A DNA stretch of 64,000 nucleotides, taken from contig JAHBVU010000005.1 in the NCBI GenBank assembly GCA_019637315.1, forward strand, positions 1-64,000, written 5' to 3'. Each line of letters opens with the position of its first letter. Within the stretch, counting starts at the first letter, position 1. The notes below the pieces were generated by a model, which saw only the letters and a list, made by a program, of their open reading frames with translations, was not told the DNA's origin and searched no databases. The stretch comes from Gemmatimonadales bacterium (GTDB taxonomy: Bacteria; Gemmatimonadota; Gemmatimonadetes; Gemmatimonadales; GWC2-71-9). Position numbers and translations under genes: made by a program. Below, piece by piece: positions 32,505-40,366 of this stretch.

Positions 32505-33709
32505 CGTCGGACCTTCATCAGCGGTGAACGGTCCACCAGTGTCTCCGGGGAAAGCACCGGCAGCACCCGCTCCGCAGCGTCGAGCAGATCGACAAAAAGG
32601 CTGCGCTGCAGCACCAGAGTCGCCTCGTGCCGGGCCACCAGATAGGCGAAGAGTCGCACCGGACGGAATGGCACGTCACCTACGCCGTCGCCATCGAGGT
32701 CGTAACCCTGGTACTGGTCCCAGAAGTTGCCGTCGAACTGGCTGGTGTGCTGCCGACCGTTGGTGGTGACGTCGAAGCTGTTGCCATGGAACCGGTTGCC
32801 GGTGAACGTGTTGTTGGTGGCGTTGGCCATCAGCTTCACGGCCCAGCCGTTCCGCTCGATCAGGTTGCCAGTCACCGATACCCGGTCAGAGCCCTCGAGG
32901 TAAAGCCCGACCGTGTTGGCGACGATCCGGTTGTCCTCGATCCGGCTGTCGCTGATGTCCTTGAGGAGCAGACCGAAGGCAGCCTGCCCGCGGTTGTTTT
33001 CGAAGTGATTGGCCGCCATCACGACATGCCGCGTGTACATTACGGCCACCCCGGCGCCATTGTCACGAAAGCTGTTGCTCCGAAACTCCGAGCTGTCCGA
33101 GAACATGTAGTGCAGGCCATAGCGCAGGTTGCCGTGACTGGAGTTGGCGGTGATGACGGAGTGGCGCGCAAACTCGAGGTAGATCCCGTCGCGGTGGCCG
33201 CGCAGGGTGTTCTCGGCAATGACGATGTCCCGGCTGTTCCAGAGGTGGATGGCGTTACCGGACAGCGCCTCGCTCAAGCCGGTACCCACGATTCGATTGT
33301 TGCGCACGATGCAGCCCTCGGTTCGGGCCACATAGATACCGAAGAAGGTGGCGTCGAGGTGGTTGTCCTCCACTCGGCAGCCATGGGCCTCGTCGAGCCG
33401 AATCCCGGCCCGGTCCTCGACCGAACTCCGGCCGGTGTTGCGAATCGCGAAGCCGCGGATGGTAACCCCCGGCGCGGTGACCGCGAAGACCTGCCCGCGA
33501 TTCCGGCCATCCACCACCGGACGCCCCACGCCGATGAGTTCGAGCGATCGATCCAGCACGATTCCCGATTCACGGTAGGTCCCTGCCTGAACCACGATCC
33601 GCGCCCCGACCGGCGCGCTGCGCACCGCCTCGGCTATGGAGCCGATCGTCCCGCCGGGTGCCACCGTGATGGTGGTGATCTGAAAGAGGAGCGCAAGCAT
33701 GGCTAGCAC
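32501..33709 (-). CDS. nosD: NosD-like periplasmic protein (right-handed beta-helix)
   Basis: About 402 residues, mostly right-handed parallel beta-helix repeats: GFAIRNTGRSSVEDRAGIRL, VEDNHLDATFFGIYVARTEG, IVIAENTLRGHRDGIYLEFA and LRYGLHYMFSDSSEFRSNSF. The last is the diagnostic NosD/CASH signature. The end, YQGYDLDGDGVGDVPFRPV, is also typical. It acts in the periplasm with NosFY and NosL in CuZ assembly. The start is uncertain: GTG 33709 or ATG 33700 gives a short signal peptide (MLALLFQITT), and no better start exists before the nosL stop. Confidence 0.9.
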   Translation of the reverse strand: MLAMLALLFQITTITVAPGGTIGSIAEAVRSAPVGARIVVQAGTYRESGIVLDRSLELIGVGRPVVDGRNRGQVFAVTAPGVTIRGFAIRNTGRSSVEDRAGIRLDEAHGCRVEDNHLDATFFGIYVARTEGCIVRNNRIVGTGLSEALSGNAIHLWNSRDIVIAENTLRGHRDGIYLEFARHSVITANSSHGNLRYGLHYMFSDSSEFRSNSFRDNGAGVAVMYTRHVVMAANHFENNRGQAAFGLLLKDISDSRIEDNRIVANTVGLYLEGSDRVSVTGNLIERNGWAVKLMANATNNTFTGNRFHGNSFDVTTNGRQHTSQFDGNFWDQYQGYDLDGDGVGDVPFRPVRLFAYLVARHEATLVLQRSLFVDLLDAAERVLPVLSPETLVDRSPLMKVRR

Positions 33710-33730
33710 CCGCGGTATGAGTCGGGCATT

Positions 33731-34171
33731 TCAGTGCCTGTGGCCGGTGTCATCCTGCACCGCCTCCCAGCGTACTACGGTTCCCCCAAGCTCTTCGGCC
33801 AGGCTACGCGCCTGCTCAGACGAGCGGACGGCTGCCAGCCCGCTTCCCATCGGGGTGTGTACCGCATCGGAACGGACAAACCAGGCGCCTTCCGCGGCGA
33901 TCAGGCTGCCGGTGTCGAGATAGTCCGTCACCCAGATGGAGCGGATCCGATCGCGCGCAACCTCACCATCACGGAGCGCGTTCGCGAGGCAACCGGGGTC
34001 GTCGTAGATCAGTACCTTGCCCGTCGTTGTCACGACCTGCGCAATGAAGCGATCATCGCTGACCGTCATGTGGCAGTGACCGCAGAGCTCGCTGCCCAGG
34101 GCCACCGGTCGCGGCCCGGGTACACTGCACGCAGCGTGCAGCAGCGCCAGCGCGGCAAGGGCGGCTCTCAT
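33731..34171 (-). CDS. nosL: NosL-like copper-binding lipoprotein
   Basis: 146 residues from the ATG at 34171; upstream frame space belongs to the membrane protein gene. The signal peptide ends ALLHAAC (lipobox Cys). The copper-binding region reads ELCGHCHMTVSDDRFIAQV, a variant of the NosL C-G-M-x-V motif, and is followed by VLIYDDPGCLAN and IWVTDYLDTGSLIAAEGAWF, both characteristic of NosL. It is a Cu(I) chaperone for the CuZ site of NosZ. The start shares a base with the previous stop (TGATG). Confidence 0.88.
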   Translation of the reverse strand: MRAALAALALLHAACSVPGPRPVALGSELCGHCHMTVSDDRFIAQVVTTTGKVLIYDDPGCLANALRDGEVARDRIRSIWVTDYLDTGSLIAAEGAWFVRSDAVHTPMGSGLAAVRSSEQARSLAEELGGTVVRWEAVQDDTGHRH

Positions 34172-34746
34172 CACGTCACCCTTCGCGCCAGGCGGCGCTC
34201 CCGCAGAATGAGGGCCAGCCCGACCAGCATGACCGCAAGGGCGATCCACCCGCCAGCTGCCGGGAGCGACGTCGCTTTGAAGTTGAGTAACTCCTTGGTG
34301 CCCAGTACCGGCGGCTGGTACGTCATGCCAGGCACCTTGATCGCCGCAGTCGGGTCGAGGTTGCGACCGTAGTCGTACCCCCACCGGTAAAAGTCGGCGA
34401 GGCCAATCAGGCTGCCACCGGCCAGCAGGGCTACCCACATCGTCAGCGCCACCCGTCGGCCCCATGCAGCGGCGACCAGGCCGGCCGCCACGAGAGCGCC
34501 GAGCGCCCACGGCATGAACCGCAGCTCGGGAATCGATTCCGGCACGATCGCTTTCATCCCGATGTAGTGGTTCAAGCCGTTGATGCTCTGCAGGTCGCCG
34601 CTCATCCGGTCGACCCAGATGTAGAACCCGAGGCCCTCCGGGTACTGCGGTGCGATCAGCGCCACATGCCAGAGCGGCACGGCGTAGAGCGCCAGGAGGG
34701 CCAGGGCCAGGACGGCGAGTGCCGCGCGGGACGATCCGGACATCAT
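34171..34746 (-). CDS. Membrane protein following nosZ, NosB-like
   Basis: A 191-residue membrane protein with about four hydrophobic helices (ALAVLALALLALYAVPLWHV, WALGALVAAGLVAAAWG, ALTMWVALLAGGSLIGLADF, GGWIALAVMLVGLALIL). Between them it has an aromatic periplasmic loop, YPEGLGFYIWVDRMSGD, and a conserved-looking FYRWGYDYGRNLDP. In clade II nos clusters a membrane protein called NosB lies right after nosZ. Position and topology fit, but I cannot align it, so the name is not assigned. It starts 1 base after the nosZ stop. Confidence 0.7.
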   Translation of the reverse strand: MMSGSSRAALAVLALALLALYAVPLWHVALIAPQYPEGLGFYIWVDRMSGDLQSINGLNHYIGMKAIVPESIPELRFMPWALGALVAAGLVAAAWGRRVALTMWVALLAGGSLIGLADFYRWGYDYGRNLDPTAAIKVPGMTYQPPVLGTKELLNFKATSLPAAGGWIALAVMLVGLALILRERRLARRVT

Positions 34747-34747
34747 G

Positions 34748-36712
34748 TTACCTCAGCGTGCCGTTGGGGCCGTTCCAGGCCAGCGGGACGTTCGCGCCGC
34801 GTTCGGAGACGCGAACGTAGCCTTGCATCTCCTGGTGCAGCGCCGAGCAGAAGTCGGTGCAGTAGAACGGGTAGACCCCGACCCGCTGAGGTACCCACAC
34901 CAGCGTCCGGGTGCGACCAGGCATGATCAGCAGCTCGGCATTGCGGTTGCCCATCATCGCGAAGCCGTGCGGCACGTCCCAGTCCTGCTCGAGATTGGTC
35001 ACGTGGAAGAAGACTGAGTCGCCGAGCTGGATCCCCTCGATATTGTCGGGCATGAAGTTGCTGCGAATGGCCGTCATGTAGACGTCCACTCGAGTGCCGC
35101 GGCGCTGAACGCGGGTGTCCTGCACCCGCTTGGTGGCATACGGATCGTTGTTCTCGGCAATCGCAAACACCCGCACCTGTCGGTCCTTGATCAGCTTGGC
35201 CGGCAGGGCCTGGGCGTAGTGCGGCTCGCCCACAGTCGGGAAGTCGAGCAGTAGACGCATCCGTGGGCCGCTGATGTCATAGAGCTGGGCGGACTGCGTC
35301 AGTTCAGGCCCCGTCGGCAGGTAGCGGTCCTTGGTGATCTTGTTGAGTGCGATGACGTACTTGCCGTACGGGGTCTTCGTGTCGCCCCCGGGCACCATGA
35401 GGTGACCAACCGAGTAGTAGGTGGGCACCCGGTCGACCACGGTGAAGGTCTCGGTGCTCCACTTGACGATCTCGGAGCTGATGAACACGGAGGTGTAGGC
35501 GTGGCCGGTGCCATCGAACTCGGTGTGCAACGGACCGAGCCCCGGGTTCTGCACCTCACCCGCGATCGTTGCTTCGTATTTCAGCACCGGCACGCCGCCG
35601 ATTTCGCCGTCGAAGTCCCGCGCCTCGATGGCCGCGATCATCTTCGAGAAGGAATGCACCGGTATCACCGTGGCCAGCTTGCCGCCTGCGACGATCAGCT
35701 CGCCGGTGGGGTCGATGTCGGTGCCATGAGGAGACTTCGGCGTGGGCAGGAAGTAGACCATATTCGGGCAATCGCCGGCGTTCAGCATGACCGAGGAGGC
35801 CTGCATGTGCGTAGTCGCGACTCCCGAGGAGTGATCCATCACGTTGTGCGCGTACCGGGCTGGAATCGTCTTGGCCTTGCCCTCGGCCACGCAGGCCTCG
35901 GCGCGCTTCCAGTTGATCGCCGCGATGAAGTCCTTGTCGGCCTGTGAGGCGCCGATTTCCTTCATCGTGGATGCCTGCTCGCTGTTGTAGGACGTGAAGA
36001 ACGCCCAGCCGTGGGAGCGACCCTTGCCGGCGCGGGCCAGGTCGTAGTCGAACCCGGGCATCATCACCTGGAAGGCGAGCGACATGCGGCCATGCTCCGG
36101 ATCCAGCCGCACAAAGCTCAGGACGCCCGCGAACTGTTCCTTGTAGGCCCGGATCGAGACATCCCGCTGAACGGTCGGGACACTGAAGCGGGTGGCGCTG
36201 ACCAGGTATTCGCTGTTCTCGGTCAGGAACGGCGAAGCATGCGAGCCAGCCGTGTGGGGCAACTCCAGGATCTCGTCGGTTTCCATGGTGGCCAGATCGA
36301 TGCGGGCCACGCGCGGCGTGTTCATCCCGTTGATGAAGAGCCAGCGGCCGTCCTGCTCGCCTCCGGTTACCGATAGCTGCGGATGGTGCGAGTCGTCCCA
36401 GGGGATGAATCCCCAACTCGTCTCGAGCAATGCCTTGGTCTGTTCGCTGTACCCGTATCCCTTTTCGGGATACTGCGAGAAGACGGGGATCTGCTGCAGC
36501 AGCCGACCCGACGGCAGACCGTAGACGGAGACATTGCCGCTGAAGCCGCCGGACATGAAGGCGTACAGCTCATCATGGTCCCCCGGGGCAACATAGACGG
36601 ATTGGGCGGCGTCGGCGTCAACCGTCATACGGGCGCCGCCTCCGCCGCAGCCGGCGATCGCGACAGCCGCGATCACTCCGACTGCACGGGCGATAGTGGA
36701 TTTGCGCAACAT
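34748..36712 (-). CDS. nosZ: Nitrous oxide reductase, clade II (Sec/lipoprotein type)
   Basis: The product is 654 residues and reduces N2O to N2 in the periplasm. The signal peptide has no twin arginine and ends AVAIAGC, a lipobox, so export is Sec-dependent with a likely lipid anchor, the mark of clade II enzymes. The seven-bladed propeller carries the CuZ histidines, first in WDDSHHPQLSVTGGEQDGR (about residue 107), others in LPHTAGSHASPF, YAHNVMDHSSG and the HTEFDGTGHAYTS region. The C-terminal cupredoxin holds CuA: HGFAMM and YCTDFCSALHQEMQGY (C-x3-C-x3-H-x2-M). All key residues appear present, so the enzyme should be active. Confidence 0.96.
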   Translation of the reverse strand: MLRKSTIARAVGVIAAVAIAGCGGGGARMTVDADAAQSVYVAPGDHDELYAFMSGGFSGNVSVYGLPSGRLLQQIPVFSQYPEKGYGYSEQTKALLETSWGFIPWDDSHHPQLSVTGGEQDGRWLFINGMNTPRVARIDLATMETDEILELPHTAGSHASPFLTENSEYLVSATRFSVPTVQRDVSIRAYKEQFAGVLSFVRLDPEHGRMSLAFQVMMPGFDYDLARAGKGRSHGWAFFTSYNSEQASTMKEIGASQADKDFIAAINWKRAEACVAEGKAKTIPARYAHNVMDHSSGVATTHMQASSVMLNAGDCPNMVYFLPTPKSPHGTDIDPTGELIVAGGKLATVIPVHSFSKMIAAIEARDFDGEIGGVPVLKYEATIAGEVQNPGLGPLHTEFDGTGHAYTSVFISSEIVKWSTETFTVVDRVPTYYSVGHLMVPGGDTKTPYGKYVIALNKITKDRYLPTGPELTQSAQLYDISGPRMRLLLDFPTVGEPHYAQALPAKLIKDRQVRVFAIAENNDPYATKRVQDTRVQRRGTRVDVYMTAIRSNFMPDNIEGIQLGDSVFFHVTNLEQDWDVPHGFAMMGNRNAELLIMPGRTRTLVWVPQRVGVYPFYCTDFCSALHQEMQGYVRVSERGANVPLAWNGPNGTLR

Positions 36713-36736
36713 TTGGTGTTGACCTCCAAGCTTGGG

Positions 36737-37213
36737 TTACTTGGTGCGGAGATACTCGAGGATCGCCCGCGCCTCTTCGCGCGTGACCCCCTGATTCGGC
36801 ATGAACGACATGAACTGGGCCAGCAATTCCTTACCGACTGGGTGCTCTTCGATGTTCTCCTGAGGATTCAGGATGAAGTTCATGATGAAGGCCGGACTGC
36901 GCCGCTCCACCACGTCGCCGAGAGCCGGACCGACAAAGCGCTGCTCCATCTGATGGCATGCGGCGCACTTCATCTCGAAGACGTCCTGCCCCTGCTTGGC
37001 CATTGCCGGGTCGATTGCGGCGGGAAGCTCCACGACGTCGGTGACCGGTCCGATACCATGCTCGAGCTGAAACGCGCTGAGGCCGCCGCCAGCCGAGGCC
37101 GCCGGTGTTCCCCCGGCCGCCGGAGGCGACGCCTCCTTGCCTCCGCATGCCGCGATCCCAAGCAGCGCGATCAGTATCCAACTCCTCGTGCCAACCCCCT
37201 GCTTGCCAGACAT
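36737..37213 (-). CDS. Lipid-anchored cytochrome c upstream of nosZ
   Basis: About 158 residues from the ATG at 37213; an upstream in-frame start at 37267 overlaps the palindromic promoter region. The signal peptide ends ALLGIAAC (lipobox). A single haem-binding site, MKCAACHQME, lies at about residue 87, with a likely Met axial ligand in QFMSFMPNQGVT near the end. It probably passes electrons to NosZ, taking the role that NosC cytochromes play in other clade II clusters. It is the first gene of the nos operon, 24 bases before nosZ. Confidence 0.88.
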   Translation of the reverse strand: MSGKQGVGTRSWILIALLGIAACGGKEASPPAAGGTPAASAGGGLSAFQLEHGIGPVTDVVELPAAIDPAMAKQGQDVFEMKCAACHQMEQRFVGPALGDVVERRSPAFIMNFILNPQENIEEHPVGKELLAQFMSFMPNQGVTREEARAILEYLRTK

Positions 37214-37274
37214 CGTCGTATCCTTGTCCTGAGTTGATCGGTTCGGCTGCTGTCTTGCTTGACGCATAATATCA

Positions 37275-37290
37275 TATTATCATGATAATA
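37275..37290. promoter_or_regulatory. 16-bp perfect palindrome in the nos / rrf2 divergent promoter
   Basis: TATTATCATGATAATA is a perfect 16-bp palindrome in a strikingly AT-rich stretch (37267-37306). It sits midway between the cytochrome/nosZ operon start and the Rrf2 regulator start. A -10-like TATTAA follows at 37296-37301 on the + strand. The placement fits an operator through which the Rrf2 protein controls both directions, though FNR/CRP-type binding cannot be excluded (half-site TTAT rather than TTGAT). Confidence 0.6.
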
Positions 37291-37318
37291 GCAAGTATTA
37301 ACTTAAAGGGGGCTCCTG

Positions 37319-37777
37319 GTGACGGACTTCACTCCCGAAAATGGCAGGCCAATGCTCTCCCAGACCGCTGAATACGCGCTCCGCACCGCGATCTATATGG
37401 CCGAGCATGGAGACGCCGAACCCTACCGGGTTACCGTCCTCGCCAAGGCGCTCAAGATCCCGCAGAACTACCTCAGCAAGACGATGCACGCCCTTGCGCG
37501 CAGCGGCGTCCTGACCTCCTCGCGAGGTAAGCATGGCGGCTTCCGCCTGGCCCGACCGGCTAACGAGATTCCGCTGCTGGACGTCATTCGTCCCTTCGAC
37601 CAGCTCGAGGCGCGCAGACAGTGTCTGCTGGGCCGGCCCTCGTGCAGCGACGCGACACCCTGTGCGGCCCACGCCCGGTGGAAGGACCTGGCGGATCGAA
37701 ACACGTCGTTTTTCCGAGACACGACGCTGGCGGAGATTACCACCCCTGAACGGCGGCCGGTTCGTCTCAAGCGCTAG
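37319..37777 (+). CDS. Rrf2-family transcriptional regulator with three-cysteine cluster site
   Basis: The product is 152 residues. GTG 37319 is favoured by AAGGGGG six bases upstream; the ATG at 37352 (MLSQTAEYALR) is the core start. The N-terminal winged helix is typical: TVLAKALKIPQNYLSKTMHA, then SRGKHGGFRLARP. Three cysteines in CLLGRPSCSDATPC (spacing x6, x5) match the Fe-S ligands of NsrR/IscR-type members. Beside a divergent N2O reductase operon, a nitric-oxide- or redox-sensing NsrR-like role is the best guess. Confidence 0.85.
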   Translation: MTDFTPENGRPMLSQTAEYALRTAIYMAEHGDAEPYRVTVLAKALKIPQNYLSKTMHALARSGVLTSSRGKHGGFRLARPANEIPLLDVIRPFDQLEARRQCLLGRPSCSDATPCAAHARWKDLADRNTSFFRDTTLAEITTPERRPVRLKR

Positions 37778-37850
37778 CAGGGCGGGCGAAGGTCGGTTGG
37801 CTACGGGTAATCATTGCGTGTAATTCATACTTTCACAGGAGAATATCATC

Positions 37851-38399
37851 ATGACATCCTCCGTACGTTCCCCGGTCCTCGGCGGCCTTGTCTTGGCGGT
37901 GGTCGCGTGTGCCCCTTCCAGCGATGAATCCCGGGCGGCCGGCGGTACCGGGGCTCCGGCGCCTGGTCAGGCCCTGGTGGTTGATGAGACCTCCACGCCC
38001 AACGTGGTTCGCGTGGCCGTCGGCTCGGCGGACCATACGACGCTGGTCGCCGCGTTGCAGGCTGCAGAGCTGGTGGATCCGCTGGCCAACGTGGGGCCAT
38101 TCACGGTCTTTGCCCCGACCAACGCGGCGTTCAGCCGGCTGCCTCCGGGTACTGTCGAGAGCCTCCTCAAACCTGAGAACCGCAGCCAGCTCGTCCAGGT
38201 TCTCTATCACCACGTGACGACCTCCGCGCTCGAACTCTCGTTCTTCAGCGAAGGTCAGTCGCTGAACATGGTGAGTGGAGGGCAGGTCGTCATCACCCGG
38301 CGCGATGGCGACACCTACATCAACGACGCCAAGGTGCTCGGTTCGGTTCGCGCCTCGAATGGCTGGGTGCACGTGATCGACGGGGTGCTGCTGCGATAG
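37851..38399 (+). CDS. Fasciclin (FAS1)-domain lipoprotein
   Basis: A 182-residue lipoprotein with signal peptide ending LAVVAC. One FAS1 domain spans about residues 55-180: LVAALQAAELVDPLANVGPF, then TVFAPTNAAFSRLP and LVQVLYHHVTT (the conserved YH), ending WVHVIDGVLL. Such domains mediate adhesion or protein contacts at the cell surface or periplasm. AGGAGA sits 9 bases before the ATG. It follows the Rrf2 gene on the same strand; any tie to denitrification is only positional. Confidence 0.88.
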   Translation: MTSSVRSPVLGGLVLAVVACAPSSDESRAAGGTGAPAPGQALVVDETSTPNVVRVAVGSADHTTLVAALQAAELVDPLANVGPFTVFAPTNAAFSRLPPGTVESLLKPENRSQLVQVLYHHVTTSALELSFFSEGQSLNMVSGGQVVITRRDGDTYINDAKVLGSVRASNGWVHVIDGVLLR

Positions 38400-38512
38400 G
38401 GCACCTCCCCTTCTGTACCGAGGGGGACGGTGAAGCGACCTCGCGCCCTTGAGAGCCGACAGGTCTGGCTGCCCATCGGGCGCACCGTTGGGGCGCTGGC
38501 GTGCGTTCGCTT

Positions 38513-39673
38513 TCAGGGAATCGTTGCGCGCCAGCCTGGATCGGCCATCTCGGCGGCTCGGACCGGGGCAGCCGAACCTGGCGCTGACACCACGGGAGCG
38601 GCTACCGCGGACAAATCGCTCGCTCGAGGGCGCTGACTGACCCTCACGCCAAAGACATTCTGCATGACGAACAACGCCACGAAGCTGAGCAGGCCGGCCA
38701 CCACCGGAGTGACGAGCCAGCCGACGGCAATCCGGCCGAGCACGCCAGCTCGGATGCCGGCTCCGCCTCCCTTGACGAGCGCTACTCCGAGGATCGCGCC
38801 GATGATTGCCTGAGAACTCGAGACCGGCACCAGGGGCAGCGTAGGCAATCCGGCCCGTATCAGCAGGGCCTGCAGTCCCGTCGACGAAAATACGAACAGG
38901 GAGATCGAGTGTGCCAGGACCACGACGAGGGCAAGGATGGGGGTGAGCTTGAAGACCTGGGCTCCAACAGTTGTCATGACCCGGTAGGAGTTGGTCCAGA
39001 TCCCGAGAGCAATGGCGAGCCCGCCCAGGAGAAAGAGTTGCTGGGTGCCGCTCACGGTCAACCCGGCGAGCTCCTGATCATCAAACGGCGACGCTTGCGC
39101 AAATGTGCCCATCACGTTGCCGATGTTGTTGGCTCCCAGGCTGTACGCCCCGAACGCCCCCGCAACGACCAGCCCGGCCCGGGTGAGCGCGTCGAGTTCG
39201 AGCAGGTGAATGTGGTACCTGCGCAGCAGCAGGCGAACCAGGAGATACAGCAGGATCGCAACTACCGCAGCGATGAACGGCGACGCGACCCAGGCGGTGA
39301 CGATATGGCGCAATACCCTGAGATCAGTGGGCGAGCCGGTGAAGAAGTTCCAGCCAATGATGGCGCCGACCACGGCCTGGGAGGTGGAGACCGGCAGCCC
39401 CGAGCGGTTCATCCAGGCTACGCTGAGCCCCGCCATCAGCGCCACGGTAAACGACCCGCCGAGAGCGTTGACCGCTCCGAGGGCCCCGACCGTGTTCGTC
39501 GTTCCAGCACCCCCCGCGACCGCGCCCAGGACGACGAAGAGACTGGCTACCAGCGCAGCGGTACGGAAGCGTACCATGCGGGTGCCCACGGCGGTTCCGA
39601 AGATATTGGCCGCGTCGTTGGCGCCGAGCGACCAGCCGAGGAACAGGCCGCTCAACAGGAAGAACCAGATCAT
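38513..39673 (-). CDS. PiT-family inorganic phosphate transporter
   Basis: A 386-residue inner-membrane protein with the PiT repeats. The N-terminal GANDAANIFGTAVGTRMV and the second-repeat SLGANNIGNVMGTFAQ are the duplicated G-A-N-D/N signatures. LPVSTSQAVVGAIIGWNF and LVPVSSSQAIIGAILGVALV are the matching re-entrant motifs. It imports phosphate with a cation (H+ or Na+). A 40-residue polar tail of unknown role follows the last helix. It lies 15 bases after the DUF47 gene, its usual partner, and is the last gene of the phosphate cluster. Confidence 0.9.
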   Translation of the reverse strand: MIWFFLLSGLFLGWSLGANDAANIFGTAVGTRMVRFRTAALVASLFVVLGAVAGGAGTTNTVGALGAVNALGGSFTVALMAGLSVAWMNRSGLPVSTSQAVVGAIIGWNFFTGSPTDLRVLRHIVTAWVASPFIAAVVAILLYLLVRLLLRRYHIHLLELDALTRAGLVVAGAFGAYSLGANNIGNVMGTFAQASPFDDQELAGLTVSGTQQLFLLGGLAIALGIWTNSYRVMTTVGAQVFKLTPILALVVVLAHSISLFVFSSTGLQALLIRAGLPTLPLVPVSSSQAIIGAILGVALVKGGGAGIRAGVLGRIAVGWLVTPVVAGLLSFVALFVMQNVFGVRVSQRPRASDLSAVAAPVVSAPGSAAPVRAAEMADPGWRATIP

Positions 39674-39688
39674 GGCAGCTCACCGACC

Positions 39689-40336
39689 TCAGACGTACCG
39701 CTTGATCGTGGCGATGGCCAACCGGTCGCAGACATCCTCGGCCTCCTCAGCGATCCTCTCCGTGTGGGAGACGAAGTAGCGCAGCTGATTCTTGTGGCTG
39801 AGCCGGAGGTCCCGGCGGAACACCGTCCGGGTGTAGCGCTCGGCAATGCGGTTGGTCTCCTCGCGGTGTCCCTGGGCCCGGCTGATGTGGTCGCGGACTG
39901 CCGCCAGGTCGCGGAAGTAGGATCGCGTTCCGCTGACCATCGCCTCGGCGGTGGCGATGGTGTTGTCCGCCAGGTCTTGAAACAGCGGATTGAGGTCGTC
40001 CTGCAGCTCAGGCACCTCTACCGAGAAGCGAAGCAGCGTGGATGTAATGAGGTTCAGGACTTCGTCTGCGTGTTCCAGCAGTCCCAGCACGTCGCCGCGG
40101 GCGTCGGGAATCAGGGTGTGCAGGTACAGCTTTCCTTCGATGGCCCGGCGGAGGTCGTCGGCTCGCTGCTCGATGGCGCGCAGTTCAGTCAGTCGCTCCT
40201 CAAATTCCTCCATTCGGTGCTCGAGGAAGCACTTGACTCCCTGCCTGAAGAGCATCCCGCCCTGAATGATCCGATCGAGATACTCATCGATCTGGGCTTC
40301 GAGCTCCCGGCTCTGCTTGAACAGCAGTGTCATCAT
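39689..40336 (-). CDS. DUF47 / PhoU-like phosphate transport regulator
   Basis: A 215-residue all-helical cytoplasmic protein with the pattern of the DUF47/TIGR00153 family: HRMEEFEERLTELRAIEQRA, then EGKLYLHTLIPDARGDVLGL, LEHADEVLNLI and the final SHTERIAEEAEDVCDRLAI. Acidic and His residues in repeated three-helix bundles resemble PhoU metal sites. Family members lie next to PiT transporters and tune their activity. It precedes the PiT gene by 15 bases. Confidence 0.88.
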   Translation of the reverse strand: MMTLLFKQSRELEAQIDEYLDRIIQGGMLFRQGVKCFLEHRMEEFEERLTELRAIEQRADDLRRAIEGKLYLHTLIPDARGDVLGLLEHADEVLNLITSTLLRFSVEVPELQDDLNPLFQDLADNTIATAEAMVSGTRSYFRDLAAVRDHISRAQGHREETNRIAERYTRTVFRRDLRLSHKNQLRYFVSHTERIAEEAEDVCDRLAIATIKRYV

Positions 40337-40366
40337 GCCTCCAGATCGGATCGCCCGGATAACGGC

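Noticed and set aside
38401-38440. TCCCC...GGGGA pairing after the fasciclin gene as a terminator
   Set aside because: Only a 5-bp stem with a long loop and no U-tract.
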